A stretch of 64,000 bases of DNA from Cytophagales bacterium (GCA_013298125.1 JAAFJP010000026.1:27059-91058), one strand, 5' to 3'; positions 25,769-34,937 are shown, counted from the stretch's first letter. A program made the numbers and translations. Notes: generated from the sequence alone by a model not told the origin.

Positions 25769-27730
25769 CTATCTGAACGGAACAATCTCAGGAGCTGAAA
25801 TATCAAAATCTCGCAGACGAAGATTATAACTATCATTAAACGCAAAGTTGAGTGTTTGGACATCGGGAACGTTAGGAAAATAAGAGAATTTGAGCTGAAA
25901 GGTACTGAATGTTAAATTCTCATTACGCAAACGAATACCTATGCCTATACCTGTATAAGGCACTCTATTGAGTAAAAATTGATTTTTAGGATTGACAAAA
26001 GCAATATCCGCCTGAAAGAATGGAGCAAGACGAAAACCGACAAAATTAAGTCTCGAAAAGAAAACGATTTGATACCCCAATCCTAATTTTTTAGTACCCC
26101 AAAGTCTGTCACTATTCACATCCAAAATCCCATTTTCACGATTGACATTTACATATTCACCCGTGTAGCGATTGAGTCCAAGAGAATATCTAAAATTGAC
26201 AAAATGACGTACTGGAATCCTGCCTCGATAGAGATGAAGTGTACTAAAATAATTAGATTCTATACTCAAACCAGTCGTGCCGTTTGAATATCCTCCAACA
26301 TTTACTAATCCATAAATATAGCCAGCTTTGCCAATGTACTGTCCTTTGGCGAGCTTTAAACCGATATATTGTCGTGTACCAAAGGCATCAGAATTTTCAA
26401 AACCTGTTACAACAGTTGCCAAATATCCGTAGGGAACGTCCTCCGTTATTCCGAAACCATAAATCAAAAAATCTCGTTTGTAACGTCTATTTGAGAAACC
26501 AATACCCATCAAATAATCACGATGATTTCTGAATAGTTGGTTAGTATCAGCCGAAACCTCTGGGCGTACTGTGTAGGAAATATCGGCAAATCTTGCATTC
26601 ACAACTACACGAGTTCTTTGTTGAAGTTCTTTACTCAAAAACGGCACTTTGAAGGCATAACCCATCCAAAAATCTATTGAATTACGATTGAGTGGAAAGG
26701 TCAAAGCAGTAGAATCATTAATTTTATAAACTGAGCCATCATTTCCTCTAATTGAATTGATTAGATTACGGTCATTGCTCAATTCAAAACTACCTGCCAA
26801 TTTCATTTCGGGCGTGAGGAATGGACGGAAAAGTCGTAAGCCATAGTGGGTTGTATTTCTGCGTAATTCTATTTCACCTTGTCCCGTCACAAATGTCCGC
26901 CCGATGTAAGGAATCGTGTATTGAGAGTAATATTCTAAGGCAGGTTTTTCGTTATAATTCAAATAAAAATTATTTCGCCAAGAATGCCCTAAGCCTCTGA
27001 AATTCACCTGATTAATCCCTACATAAAAATCTTTAAAATTATTAAAACCAACGTCTGGTAAAATAGACCAAATATCTTGGGTAATGACCAATAAATCAAC
27101 TAAATTAGGAAATTGAGCATCGGGCAAAATTAAAATTCGTGCATCATGTAGGATAGAACTTCTACGCATCAAACGCTCATTATCTCGCAAACGGTCAGCA
27201 TCAATAATGTCACCAACGTCAAACATCAAAAAGGATTTACGGATAACTTTTTCTTTTGTATTGGTGTGTAATGAGTTTAGAAAACGGTCAAACCCTTCGG
27301 CAATGCGGGTGGTATCGACGATACTTTCACCAAAAACTTGTTTTCTTTTTACATAAATTTTACGAATGACTCTCCCTTCGTAATCTTTAAAAGGATTTTC
27401 TTCTACTTGCAGAACTTCTTGACCATCAGGGCTTTGGGTATAAACATCTCTGAAAAGAGCGTTATAGATTTCATTAAGAATTTTATTTTTAGAAAAACGT
27501 TTTTTTAGCTTCGTAAACATCAAACTATCTTTCGTAGATTTTGTACTCACTACTTCTATGGACTTTTTTTGAGAGGTTTCTGCGGATTTACTTTGGGTAG
27601 TTTCCACAGGTTTTAATTGAGTTGTATCTTTTTTCTGAGCAAACCCAGAAGAAGCACAAACAATCACCAAGAACAAAACTTTAATCGTTTGTTTGAGAGA
27701 ATATGAATAATTTTGTAAAATCAATTTCAT
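25769..27730 (-). CDS. BamA/TamA-like outer-membrane protein (Omp85 relative)
   Basis: 653 residues from the ATG giving MKLILQNYSYSLKQTIKVLFLVIVCASSGFAQ, a signal peptide. A longer frame runs into the divergent maf gene and is rejected. After a lysine/threonine-rich linker and a central segment, IRKIYVKRKQVFG and VRKSFLMFDVGDIIDADRLRDNERLMRRSSILHDARI-like sequence resemble POTRA domains (including the DxxxLxxnexxL pattern). The C-terminal half alternates aromatic strands and fits a barrel. Omp85 proteins insert outer-membrane proteins or transport polypeptides; which applies here is unknown. The start codon is only 16 bases from that of maf on the other strand. Confidence 0.75.
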   Translation of the reverse strand: MKLILQNYSYSLKQTIKVLFLVIVCASSGFAQKKDTTQLKPVETTQSKSAETSQKKSIEVVSTKSTKDSLMFTKLKKRFSKNKILNEIYNALFRDVYTQSPDGQEVLQVEENPFKDYEGRVIRKIYVKRKQVFGESIVDTTRIAEGFDRFLNSLHTNTKEKVIRKSFLMFDVGDIIDADRLRDNERLMRRSSILHDARILILPDAQFPNLVDLLVITQDIWSILPDVGFNNFKDFYVGINQVNFRGLGHSWRNNFYLNYNEKPALEYYSQYTIPYIGRTFVTGQGEIELRRNTTHYGLRLFRPFLTPEMKLAGSFELSNDRNLINSIRGNDGSVYKINDSTALTFPLNRNSIDFWMGYAFKVPFLSKELQQRTRVVVNARFADISYTVRPEVSADTNQLFRNHRDYLMGIGFSNRRYKRDFLIYGFGITEDVPYGYLATVVTGFENSDAFGTRQYIGLKLAKGQYIGKAGYIYGLVNVGGYSNGTTGLSIESNYFSTLHLYRGRIPVRHFVNFRYSLGLNRYTGEYVNVNRENGILDVNSDRLWGTKKLGLGYQIVFFSRLNFVGFRLAPFFQADIAFVNPKNQFLLNRVPYTGIGIGIRLRNENLTFSTFQLKFSYFPNVPDVQTLNFAFNDSYNLRLRDFDISAPEIVPFR

Positions 27731-27746
27731 AAGAAAATAAATAAAA

Positions 27747-28322
27747 ATGCTACAACTCAACAGACCACTTCTTTTAGCCTCAAATTCACCCCGTCGCCAA
27801 CAACTTTTACGTGATGCAGGTTTTGAATTTACAGTAAAGGTAAAAGATACTGATGAGGATTTTTCAGAAACTATGCCCGCCATTGAAGTTCCTGAATATT
27901 TGGCTCGTAAAAAAGCGGAGGCTTTTCGTGAAGAGCTTAATAATCAGATAGTTTTAACGGCTGATACAATCGTGGTCATTGATAACGAAATCCTAAATAA
28001 ACCAAAAGATGCCTTAGAAGCAAGCGAGATGCTAAGAAAATTATCAGGACGACAACACCAAGTCATCACGGGTGTATGTATAATGACTCATGAAAGTACA
28101 GAATCGTTCATTGATATTGCCCAAGTTTTCTTTCGTGAATTAAGCGATTTTGAGATAGATTACTACATCAAAACCTGCCGTCCGTTTGACAAAGCGGGTG
28201 CTTATGGTGTACAGGATTTTATCGGAATGGTGGGTATTCCCCGCATGGAAGGCTCGTATTTTACGGTCATGGGTCTGCCTGTGCATAAGGTTTATGAGGG
28301 ATTATCGAAGTATTTTTTATAG
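27747..28322 (+). CDS. maf: Maf-family nucleoside triphosphate pyrophosphatase
   Basis: 191 residues, normal for Maf. The signature ASNSPRR (residues 11-17) binds the nucleotide phosphates. LTADTIVVID supplies the catalytic aspartate, and SGRQHQVITGV and FDKAGAYGVQDF are further conserved blocks. Maf proteins hydrolyse dTTP, UTP and modified nucleotides, which helps to keep these out of nucleic acids and can slow septum formation. It is divergent from the BamA-like gene, with a very short gap, so at least one promoter must lie in the neighbour's coding sequence. Confidence 0.95.
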   Translation: MLQLNRPLLLASNSPRRQQLLRDAGFEFTVKVKDTDEDFSETMPAIEVPEYLARKKAEAFREELNNQIVLTADTIVVIDNEILNKPKDALEASEMLRKLSGRQHQVITGVCIMTHESTESFIDIAQVFFRELSDFEIDYYIKTCRPFDKAGAYGVQDFIGMVGIPRMEGSYFTVMGLPVHKVYEGLSKYFL

Positions 28323-28359
28323 TCTCTTTGAGTTGATTTGGGAATAATCTATTAAATTT

Positions 28360-28692
28360 ATGAATATGTATTTACCTAACGCTGAAAACGCTTTAATAGC
28401 CACAGAGAAATTATTGGAATATCTTTTAGATGAAGAAAACTCAAAAGGAAAAAGTACATTCTTCAATCGTTACGGGTATTTTAAAGATAATTATGAAGTT
28501 TTAATTCAAGATTTGAAATCAGTTGCTCTTCACGGACAAATAACCAAACAAGAAGAAACAAAATTTGGGGTTAAATTTGTTATTGAGATGGAGTTAATTA
28601 CCGCTAATAACAGAACAGCAACTATTTCAAGTGTTTGGATGATTGATAATGAAAGTGAATTTCCAAGATTAATAACCGCATATCCAGTATGA
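28360..28692 (+). CDS. DUF6883-like small protein, first of a coupled pair
   Basis: 110 residues. The start MNMYLPNAENALIATEKLLEYLLD, the STFFNRYGY segment and the VKFVIEMELITANNRTATISSVWMI strand pair fit the DUF6883 pattern as I remember it. No function is established. Its stop codon overlaps the start of the next gene (ATGA at 28689-28692), so the two are translationally coupled. In other genomes such proteins occur beside DUF4926 proteins and near toxins or other defence-like genes, which makes a toxin/antitoxin or immunity role possible but unproven. Confidence 0.7.
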   Translation: MNMYLPNAENALIATEKLLEYLLDEENSKGKSTFFNRYGYFKDNYEVLIQDLKSVALHGQITKQEETKFGVKFVIEMELITANNRTATISSVWMIDNESEFPRLITAYPV

Positions 28693-28928
28693 ACGAGATA
28701 AAATTATATTCAGAAATAGTCCTTATGAATGATAAGCCAAATGTTGGTTTATTGAAAGGAGATGTGGGCGTTGTTATTGAAATTTATAATAATCATGCGG
28801 GTTTTGAAGTAGAATTCATGACAAAGGAAGGGCGTACTGTTGCTGTTCAAACATTGGATTCCTCTGAAATAAGAGCTATTTCTACTCGTGATATGCTTCA
28901 TATTAGAGAGTTGGAACAAGTAGCTTAG
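28689..28928 (+). CDS. DUF4926-like small protein, second of the pair
   Basis: 79 residues. The pattern LYSEIVLMNDKPNVGLLKGDVGVVIEIYNNHAGFEVEFMTKEG is that of DUF4926: a small SH3-like beta barrel similar to those in some translation or nitrile-hydratase-type proteins. It overlaps the DUF6883-like gene by 4 bases and thus is made from the same mRNA in a fixed ratio. No signal or membrane segment. Function unknown; pairing suggests a complex of the two proteins. Confidence 0.7.
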   Translation: MNEIKLYSEIVLMNDKPNVGLLKGDVGVVIEIYNNHAGFEVEFMTKEGRTVAVQTLDSSEIRAISTRDMLHIRELEQVA

Positions 28929-29011
28929 AAAACACCTTTATTTCCTACCACAAAAATCATAATTCGTTTCTTAGTGCATTCCCATTAATCAACCATTTTA
29001 TCAAACAAAAT

Positions 29012-31762
29012 ATGAAAAAACTTATTTTACTATTCGCCCTTTTATGGACGAAATGGCTTCCTGCTATTGGTCAAGCCGTAACAACAGAACCCGCCTTCCC
29101 AAATGGTGACCAAGAAATTACCCTCATTTTCGACCTCACGCTCGCCAAAGATGCCCGTGCCAAAGGGTTATTGGGCAAAACGAGTGACGTATTTTTATGG
29201 TCAGGGGCAGGAACAACCGAAACGGGTGATGCCTTTCAGTTTCAGCCCGCTGGACAAACTAATTTTGCAGTTCCCTTTGAGAAAGGCAAAATGACTTCAT
29301 TGGGTAACGATAAATGGAGTATCAAAATGAAACCCCGTGATTATTTTTCTGTGCCTGCCAACCTTACCATCAAACGTTTGGGGGTTTTGTTGAAAAGTGG
29401 AAACGGGTCTTCTCAAACCGAGGATTTTTTCGTAACCATGTACGATAGTAAACTGAACGTTGCTTTTGTTTCGCCCAAAGAAAAAAACTTCTTTGCAGAC
29501 GGTGGAAGCACGATTTCGGTGGTAGCGGTGTCTTCTCAGAAAGCCAATTTAGAATTGACCGTCAATGGAACTTCTGTCGTTACAGCTACTAATAAAGATT
29601 CCCTGAAATATGCTCTGAAAGTCTCAGGAGCATCTCAGCTCGTGAAAATTACTTCAAAAACTGCTACCGAAACTGCCACTAACGAATTTACCGTAACCGT
29701 GAAGCCAACGCCCCAAACCGCAGCCTTGCCATCGGGCGTAAGAGATGGCATTAATTATATTTCAGATACTAAGGTTACGCTGGTGCTTTATGCTCCTAAA
29801 AAAGACTTTGTATATCTCATCGGAGACTTTAATAATTGGCAAACTACTTCTCAATATTTGATGAAAAGAACTGCCGATGGAAACCGCTATTGGATTGATA
29901 TTGAAGGACTTACGAAAGGACAAGAATACGCTTTTCAATATTTAGTAAACGGAACATTACCCGTAGGAGATCCCTATTGCGAGAAAATTCTTGACTCTAA
30001 TAATGATAAATTTATTCCCTCTTCTACTTACCCAGGTATTAAAACCTTACCCGCAGATGTTAAATCTATTGCCTCAGTTTTACAGACTGGACAAACGCCT
30101 TATCCTTGGAAAGTGACCAATTTTAAACGCCCAGTTCAAAGTAATTTGGTTGTTTATGAAATGCACATTAGAGATTTTGATAAAGATGGTACGTATAAAA
30201 ATGCCATTGACCGTATATCCTATTTCAAAAATCTTGGCGTGAATTGTATTGAATTAATGCCTATTTCTGAGTTTTCGGGTAATGATTCTTGGGGATATAA
30301 TCCGATTTATTATCTCGCCCCAGACAAGGCTTACGGAACGAAAGACGATTTGAAAAGATTTATTGATGTATGCCACGAAAATGGTATTGCAGTAGTTCTG
30401 GACGTGGTATATAATCAAGCAGACTATGAATTCCCATACGTAAAAATGTATTGGGATGGTGCTCAACCATCTACGGATTCACCATTTTTCAATCAACAAG
30501 CTACGCACCCATATAGTGTATTTTTTGATTTTAATCATGAGAGCCAAGCAACAAAAGACTATGTAGAACGTGCCAATGAATTTTGGATAAAAGAATACAA
30601 AATAGACGGTTATCGTTTTGATTTGGCAAAAGGATTTACTCAGAAAAAAACAAATAATGATGCTGCCTTTAAACTTTATGACCAAACTCGTGTAGATATT
30701 TGGAAAAATTATTACAACAAAATCAGGGCTTATGACAAAGATGCCTATGTGATTTTGGAACTCTTCTCGGATGACCAAGAGGAGCAAGTGCTTACGGATA
30801 TGGGCATGATGGTTTGGGGAAATCAAAATGGCGATGCTCGCAACGCTGTGAAAGGAAATGGTAGCGATTTCTCAAGGCTATCCTACAAGGAAAGGGGTTT
30901 CAAAAATCCTGCGGCTATTGGATATATCGAAAGCCATGACGAAGAAAGAATTGCTTTTGATGCAAGAGCAACTCCACAAATGATAGAACGACTCAAAACT
31001 ACCGCTGCTATGTTTTTGACCGTCCCTGGACCTAAAATGATTTGGCAATTTGGAGAATTAAGCTATGATATTTCCATTGACCAAAATGGTAGAACGGGCA
31101 GAAAACCAATCAAATGGGAGTATTTTCAAGATGCAGAACGTTTGAAATTATACAAGGTTTATTCGGAATTGATAAAATTAAAAACAACCCAAGATATTTT
31201 TAAAACTACTGATTTCCAATCTGATTTATCAGGAATTGCCAAGAAAATGATATTGAAAAGTGGTAGTAACCAATTAATCTCAATTGCGAATTTCTCACAA
31301 ACTAACCGTAATATCAGTGATGTTTTTCCAACACTCGGGAAATGGTATGACTTCTTTACAGGTGAAGAAATCAACGTAACCGATTTGAGTAGAACGTTCT
31401 CATTTCAGGCAGGCGAATTCCATATTTATTCAACCAACCAATTACCAAAACCCGAAGCTAATTTAGTGCCTTGGAAGGCTCTTAGTGGTACTGTTTTGGC
31501 AATCGAAAACGAAGTTGAAGACGACATAAAACTTTATCCCAATCCAAGTAAAGAGAGTTTGCAAATAGAAATTCCAGCATTCACAAAAGGTTTATTCCTA
31601 CTGAAAATCAATAACTTAACTGGAAGAATGGTGTCAGAATTTGAAATAAGAGGAGGGCAGAAAAGTTATTCAATCGACATCAAAAATCTCCCCGAAGGAA
31701 CATATTTTTTGAATGCTGAACAAGGAGAGAAAAGATTTGTGAAGAAGTTTGTGAAGTTGTAA
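29012..31762 (+). CDS. Secreted GH13 alpha-amylase-family enzyme with type IX sorting domain
   Basis: 916 residues. Order: signal peptide (1-21); an N-terminal Bacteroidota domain (about 25-135, TEPAFPNGDQEITLIFD); an Ig-like stretch; a CBM48-type domain with LIGDFNNWQ (about 270); the GH13 barrel from about 365 (VYEMHIRDF, ELMPISEF, DVVYNQ, DGYRFDLAKGF, ILELFSDD, IESHDEER); and a C-terminal type IX sorting domain (LYPNPSKESLQI to the end). Catalytic residues are D537, E583 and D643. It acts on an alpha-glucan outside the cell or on its surface, exported by the type IX system whose regulator porX lies at 37484. The exact reaction (amylase, pullulanase or other) is open. Confidence 0.93.
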   Translation: MKKLILLFALLWTKWLPAIGQAVTTEPAFPNGDQEITLIFDLTLAKDARAKGLLGKTSDVFLWSGAGTTETGDAFQFQPAGQTNFAVPFEKGKMTSLGNDKWSIKMKPRDYFSVPANLTIKRLGVLLKSGNGSSQTEDFFVTMYDSKLNVAFVSPKEKNFFADGGSTISVVAVSSQKANLELTVNGTSVVTATNKDSLKYALKVSGASQLVKITSKTATETATNEFTVTVKPTPQTAALPSGVRDGINYISDTKVTLVLYAPKKDFVYLIGDFNNWQTTSQYLMKRTADGNRYWIDIEGLTKGQEYAFQYLVNGTLPVGDPYCEKILDSNNDKFIPSSTYPGIKTLPADVKSIASVLQTGQTPYPWKVTNFKRPVQSNLVVYEMHIRDFDKDGTYKNAIDRISYFKNLGVNCIELMPISEFSGNDSWGYNPIYYLAPDKAYGTKDDLKRFIDVCHENGIAVVLDVVYNQADYEFPYVKMYWDGAQPSTDSPFFNQQATHPYSVFFDFNHESQATKDYVERANEFWIKEYKIDGYRFDLAKGFTQKKTNNDAAFKLYDQTRVDIWKNYYNKIRAYDKDAYVILELFSDDQEEQVLTDMGMMVWGNQNGDARNAVKGNGSDFSRLSYKERGFKNPAAIGYIESHDEERIAFDARATPQMIERLKTTAAMFLTVPGPKMIWQFGELSYDISIDQNGRTGRKPIKWEYFQDAERLKLYKVYSELIKLKTTQDIFKTTDFQSDLSGIAKKMILKSGSNQLISIANFSQTNRNISDVFPTLGKWYDFFTGEEINVTDLSRTFSFQAGEFHIYSTNQLPKPEANLVPWKALSGTVLAIENEVEDDIKLYPNPSKESLQIEIPAFTKGLFLLKINNLTGRMVSEFEIRGGQKSYSIDIKNLPEGTYFLNAEQGEKRFVKKFVKL

Positions 31763-31882
31763 GGAAGAAAAGGATTAAGGGAGACAGGAGGAATGGAAAA
31801 ATAAAGGATTAATAGATTTCATAAAATACTTAAATTCATTTCTCCTGTTTCCATTTTTCCTCTCTCCTTCCGAAAAAGGCAT

Positions 31883-31967
31883 AAAAAAAGGCAAATTCAC
31901 CGCTACGACCTGCCTACCCTTGCTTCGATCAAGACCTGGGGGATTCGGAGGGAGCTGGTAATTTGCC
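31883..31967 (-). ncRNA. ffs: Signal recognition particle RNA (small bacterial type)
   Basis: On the minus strand GGCAAATT (31967-31960) pairs with AATTTGCC (31897-31890) as the outer stem. The inner part holds CCAGGTCTTGATCGAAGC followed by AAGGGTAGGC, which matches the SRP helix 8 pattern (CCAGGTC, a capped stem, then GCA-rich 3' side). A run of seven Ts (31889-31883) ends it. A good promoter stands just in front (31972-32001). It binds Ffh and targets membrane proteins to the translocon. The assignment rests on recognising motif, fold and position by eye. The rest of the 362-base gap has only a purine-rich inverted repeat near 31765-31870. Confidence 0.8.
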
Positions 31968-31971
31968 GATA

Positions 31972-32001
31972 CAAAGATGGTGGATTTTGTTGAGCTTACA
32001 A
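31972..32001 (-). promoter_or_regulatory. Promoter of the SRP RNA gene
   Basis: Minus strand: TTG (32001-31999), 19 bases, CATCTTTG (31979-31972), one mismatch from TAnnTTTG. Transcription would begin near 31968, the first base of the RNA's outer stem. Confidence 0.7.
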
Positions 32002-32124
32002 AATGGGTCTGTAAAATTTGATTTCTTAAATGATTTATTTAGTAGATAAACTTTTTAGAATCAGTCGATTACAGGCTATAATTTATTTTAAATATTTTTT
32101 ATTTTTTCTTTAAAAACATACATA

Positions 32125-32880
32125 ATGCTTGCTCTTTTATCTAAAATCATATTGTCAAATTTTCGTAAGACAGATTGGAACCCTATTTTACTGATTACTG
32201 CCTATTGCCTACTTATTACTTCCTGCACAGGCTCATCCGAGGCATTTTTAGAAAAAGCCAAAGAACAATTAGTGAAAGGTAATCCCAAAGAAGCCATCGG
32301 ATATTTGAACCAAGCCATTGACAAAGATGCCCAAAATGCAAAGGCGTTTAATATGCGTGGAGTGGCAAATTTTGAGCTGAAAGACTATGCCAATGCCATT
32401 TTGGACTATGAAAAAGCCATTCAACTTGACCCCAAAGATTACAAGCCCTATTTCAATCGTGCCTCGGTAAAAATGGAAAAGTCGGACTGGGAGGGAGCAT
32501 TGAATGATTGTGAGAAAGCCGCTGAAATTCAACCAGATACGGCTGAGATTTATGTAAAAAGTGGTATTATTCAATCTGCATTATTGAGAATTCCTGAAGC
32601 AATCAATGCCTTTGATAAAGCCTTGAAACTGAATCCCAAAGAAACAAACGCCTTGTATAATCGTGGGAATATTTACTATCAAACCAATGATTTTGAGAAA
32701 GCCGAAAAAGACTTTTTAGCTGCCATAAAAGTGGATTCAAGGTTTGGTAAGGCATTTTATGGTTTGGCGGTAGTTCAGCAAAAAATAAAAAAAATGGATG
32801 AGGCGTGTATGAATATGAAAATGGCAAACCGTTTGGGTTATGCAGATGCCAAGACGGCGGTGGATAGTTTTTGTCAGTGA
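32125..32880 (+). CDS. Tetratricopeptide-repeat lipoprotein
   Basis: 251 residues. A hydrophobic segment with LLITSC (cysteine near residue 34) marks a lipoprotein; the leader before it is long, so the true start could be later. From about 40 onwards there are five or six TPR units (AKEQLVKGNPKEAIGYLNQAID, AKAFNMRGVANFELKDYANAILDYEKAIQLDP and so on), ending with a degenerate one. TPR proteins hold protein complexes together; the partner is unknown. It is followed after 28 bases by the TMEM220 gene and then thuA, all in one direction. Confidence 0.85.
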   Translation: MLALLSKIILSNFRKTDWNPILLITAYCLLITSCTGSSEAFLEKAKEQLVKGNPKEAIGYLNQAIDKDAQNAKAFNMRGVANFELKDYANAILDYEKAIQLDPKDYKPYFNRASVKMEKSDWEGALNDCEKAAEIQPDTAEIYVKSGIIQSALLRIPEAINAFDKALKLNPKETNALYNRGNIYYQTNDFEKAEKDFLAAIKVDSRFGKAFYGLAVVQQKIKKMDEACMNMKMANRLGYADAKTAVDSFCQ

Positions 32881-32908
32881 TTTTATTATATTTACGAAAA
32901 AAAACAAA

Positions 32909-33274
32909 ATGAAATACATAGCCCTAATTTTCTCTCTAATTTTTGTCCTCTTTGCAGGCTGGCAATATAACGACCCAGACCCAATTCTTTGGATTCCAAT
33001 CTATCTTGTTGCCGCCTATGCTACTTTCAGAACCTTTCAAGGCAAAGCCAATCCCGAAATGCTTTTGGTTTTGATACTCCTTTCTTTTGTAGGAGGCATG
33101 AATTCATGGAATATGATGACATCTTGGGAAGGTTTTTTCTCAGAAGGTGGCGGACTTTCGATGAAATCGCACAATCAAGAACTCGCCCGTGAAGCATGTG
33201 GGCTGTGGGTTTGTACAGTTTCCTTTATGATTTGTTGGGAGATTGATAGATTCACTAAGCCAGTTAACAATTAG
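32909..33274 (+). CDS. TMEM220-family membrane protein
   Basis: 121 residues from the ATG of MKYIALIFSLIFVLFAGWQYNDPDPILW, the conserved opening of the transmembrane 220 family (the Q-Y-N-D-P-D-P motif). Upstream in-frame codons overlap the TPR gene and are not needed. Three or four membrane helices are seen (1-15, 28-45, 53-70, 98-115). Function unknown in bacteria and eukaryotes alike. It lies between the TPR lipoprotein and ThuA genes, probably co-transcribed. Confidence 0.87.
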   Translation: MKYIALIFSLIFVLFAGWQYNDPDPILWIPIYLVAAYATFRTFQGKANPEMLLVLILLSFVGGMNSWNMMTSWEGFFSEGGGLSMKSHNQELAREACGLWVCTVSFMICWEIDRFTKPVNN

Positions 33275-33311
33275 CAATATACAACTAACAATTATTTTTA
33301 GCCCTTTCAAA

Positions 33312-34076
33312 ATGAAAAAAATATTACCTCAAAATGTACTTCTTGTACTATTATTTTCAGTGTTTTCAAGTGGTATTTACGCCCAGCAATTCAAGGTTTT
33401 GTTGTTTACCAAAACAGACGGATTTCACCATGAGTCAATCAACGACGGAGTTACAGCCATAAAACATTTAGCAAGTCGTAATACGTTTAGTGTAGATTGG
33501 CATGAGAATGCTTCGATTTTTAATGATAAAGAATTAGCAAAATATCAAGCAGTGATTTTCTTGAACACCACTGGAAATATACTCAACGAAGAACAACAAG
33601 CCGCTTTTGAGAAATTTATCAAAGCGGGTAAAGGTTTTGTAGGTATCCACGCAGCCTCTGACACAGAATATGATTGGGCATGGTACACTAAAATGGTAGG
33701 CATGATGTTCAAAATTCACCCAGCACAGCAAACCGCTTATCTGAAAGTTGAAGATAGTAATTTCCCAGGAATGGAGCGTTTTCCGAAAAAATTATTGTGG
33801 ACAGACGAGTGGTATGAGTTTGGCGAAAAGAAAGCTGACGATTTGAAAATCCTGGTTTCGGTAGATGAAAAATCTTACAATCCTTATGCAAAATGGGGTG
33901 ACAAAGAAGGAAAAGGGATGGGAGTTATGCACCCAATTTCATGGTATCATAATTACGATGGTGGTCGTGCTTTTTACACAGCATTAGGACACATCCCAGC
34001 CATTTATTCAGACCAAACTTTCTTAGACCATGTTTATGGAGGAATTTATTGGGCAGCTACTGGAAAGGGGCTATAA
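33312..34076 (+). CDS. ThuA-domain secreted protein
   Basis: 254 residues from the ATG giving a signal peptide (MKKILPQNVLLVLLFSVFSS...YAQ). The mature protein is one ThuA domain: FKVLLFTKTDGFHHESINDGV, FLNTTGNILNEEQQAAFEKFI, FVGIHAASDTEYDW, HPISWYHNYDGGRAFYTALGH. It has the glutamine-amidotransferase-like fold, but here seemingly without the catalytic cysteine. ThuA proteins are tied to trehalose and other disaccharide use, often with 3-keto-glycoside enzymes. Last gene of the TPR-TMEM220-ThuA run, closed by a strong terminator. Confidence 0.92.
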   Translation: MKKILPQNVLLVLLFSVFSSGIYAQQFKVLLFTKTDGFHHESINDGVTAIKHLASRNTFSVDWHENASIFNDKELAKYQAVIFLNTTGNILNEEQQAAFEKFIKAGKGFVGIHAASDTEYDWAWYTKMVGMMFKIHPAQQTAYLKVEDSNFPGMERFPKKLLWTDEWYEFGEKKADDLKILVSVDEKSYNPYAKWGDKEGKGMGVMHPISWYHNYDGGRAFYTALGHIPAIYSDQTFLDHVYGGIYWAATGKGL

Positions 34077-34100
34077 CATTGATTCTATAAGATTTTCAAG

Positions 34101-34130
34101 AGCCAATTTGTTCAAAATTGGCTTTTTTTT
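34101..34130 (+). terminator. Rho-independent terminator after thuA-like gene
   Basis: AGCCAATTT, a 4-base loop, AAATTGGCT, then a run of Ts: a textbook intrinsic terminator. Confidence 0.85.
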
Positions 34131-34162
34131 ATTTATCATATTTTAATATTCTCAGTTATACT

Positions 34163-34170
34163 TAACTTTG
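34163..34170 (+). promoter_or_regulatory. -7 element of the ftsE promoter
   Basis: TAACTTTG fits TAnnTTTG exactly and stands 35 bases before the ATG. A TTTT at 34141 could be a weak -33 element. Confidence 0.5.
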
Positions 34171-34205
34171 AGAAAAGTATAATCTAAAATCTAATTTAAT
34201 TGAAT

Positions 34206-34883
34206 ATGTTTAATTCCGAGCCAGTCGTTTCCATTCAGAATGCTTTTATTTATCAAAAAGAGCGTGTAGTGCTTTCTGATGTTAATTTTTCTATCAATAA
34301 AGGCGAATTTGTTTTCTTGATTGGACGCACTGGAAGCGGCAAAAGTTCATTGCTCAAAACCCTATACGCTGACCTTTGGCTACAACGTGGTAAAGCCAAA
34401 GTGGTTGGCTATGAGATAGAAACATTACTGCCCACCGATAGACCATTCCTTCGTCGTAAAATTGGCGTAGTCTTTCAAGATTTTCAATTATTTATGGACA
34501 GGAATGTCTATGAAAACCTCCTTTGGGTCTTGGAAGCTACGGGTTGGACAGACTCAGGCAAGATTAAAGCCCGTGTGGCGGAAGTGCTGATGCAAGTAGG
34601 AATGTCCACCGCCAAAGATAAAATGCCCCACCAACTCTCAGGGGGTGAGCAACAGCGTATCGTAATAGCAAGAGCCTTGTTGAACGAACCCCAAATCCTT
34701 TTTGCCGATGAACCCACAGGCAATCTCGACCCCGAAGTATCAGAACAAATCATCAAACTTTTTCACGAAATCAACAAGGCAGGAACGGCTATTTTGATGG
34801 CTACTCACGATTTTGATATGATTCGTAAATTCCCCGCTCGGATTTTGAAATGTGAGAATGGGGTGGTTTTGGAGGAGGATTGA
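34206..34883 (+). CDS. ftsE: Cell-division ABC transporter ATPase FtsE
   Basis: 225 residues from the ATG (MFNSEPVV); a TTG two codons earlier is possible. Walker A is GRTGSGKS (40-47), the signature LSGGEQQR, Walker B ILFADEPTGNLD, and the switch histidine in MATHDFDM. Length and VVSIQNAFIYQKERVVLSDVNF resemble FtsE, which with FtsX activates peptidoglycan hydrolases at the division site. FtsX is not adjacent. Its last 96 bases are repeated, in decayed form, at 35780-35877, beyond the BRO/DinD-like gene, which indicates an insertion at its 3' end. Confidence 0.88.
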   Translation: MFNSEPVVSIQNAFIYQKERVVLSDVNFSINKGEFVFLIGRTGSGKSSLLKTLYADLWLQRGKAKVVGYEIETLLPTDRPFLRRKIGVVFQDFQLFMDRNVYENLLWVLEATGWTDSGKIKARVAEVLMQVGMSTAKDKMPHQLSGGEQQRIVIARALLNEPQILFADEPTGNLDPEVSEQIIKLFHEINKAGTAILMATHDFDMIRKFPARILKCENGVVLEED

Positions 34884-34937
34884 TAACTGACAAATAAACC
34901 AAAACAATAACCACAAAACTTTCAAAAATAACCATAG

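Noticed and set aside
27731..27883. 51-residue N-terminal extension of the BamA-like protein
   Set aside because: It runs over the maf coding region and lacks a signal. The ATG at 27730 gives a proper signal peptide.
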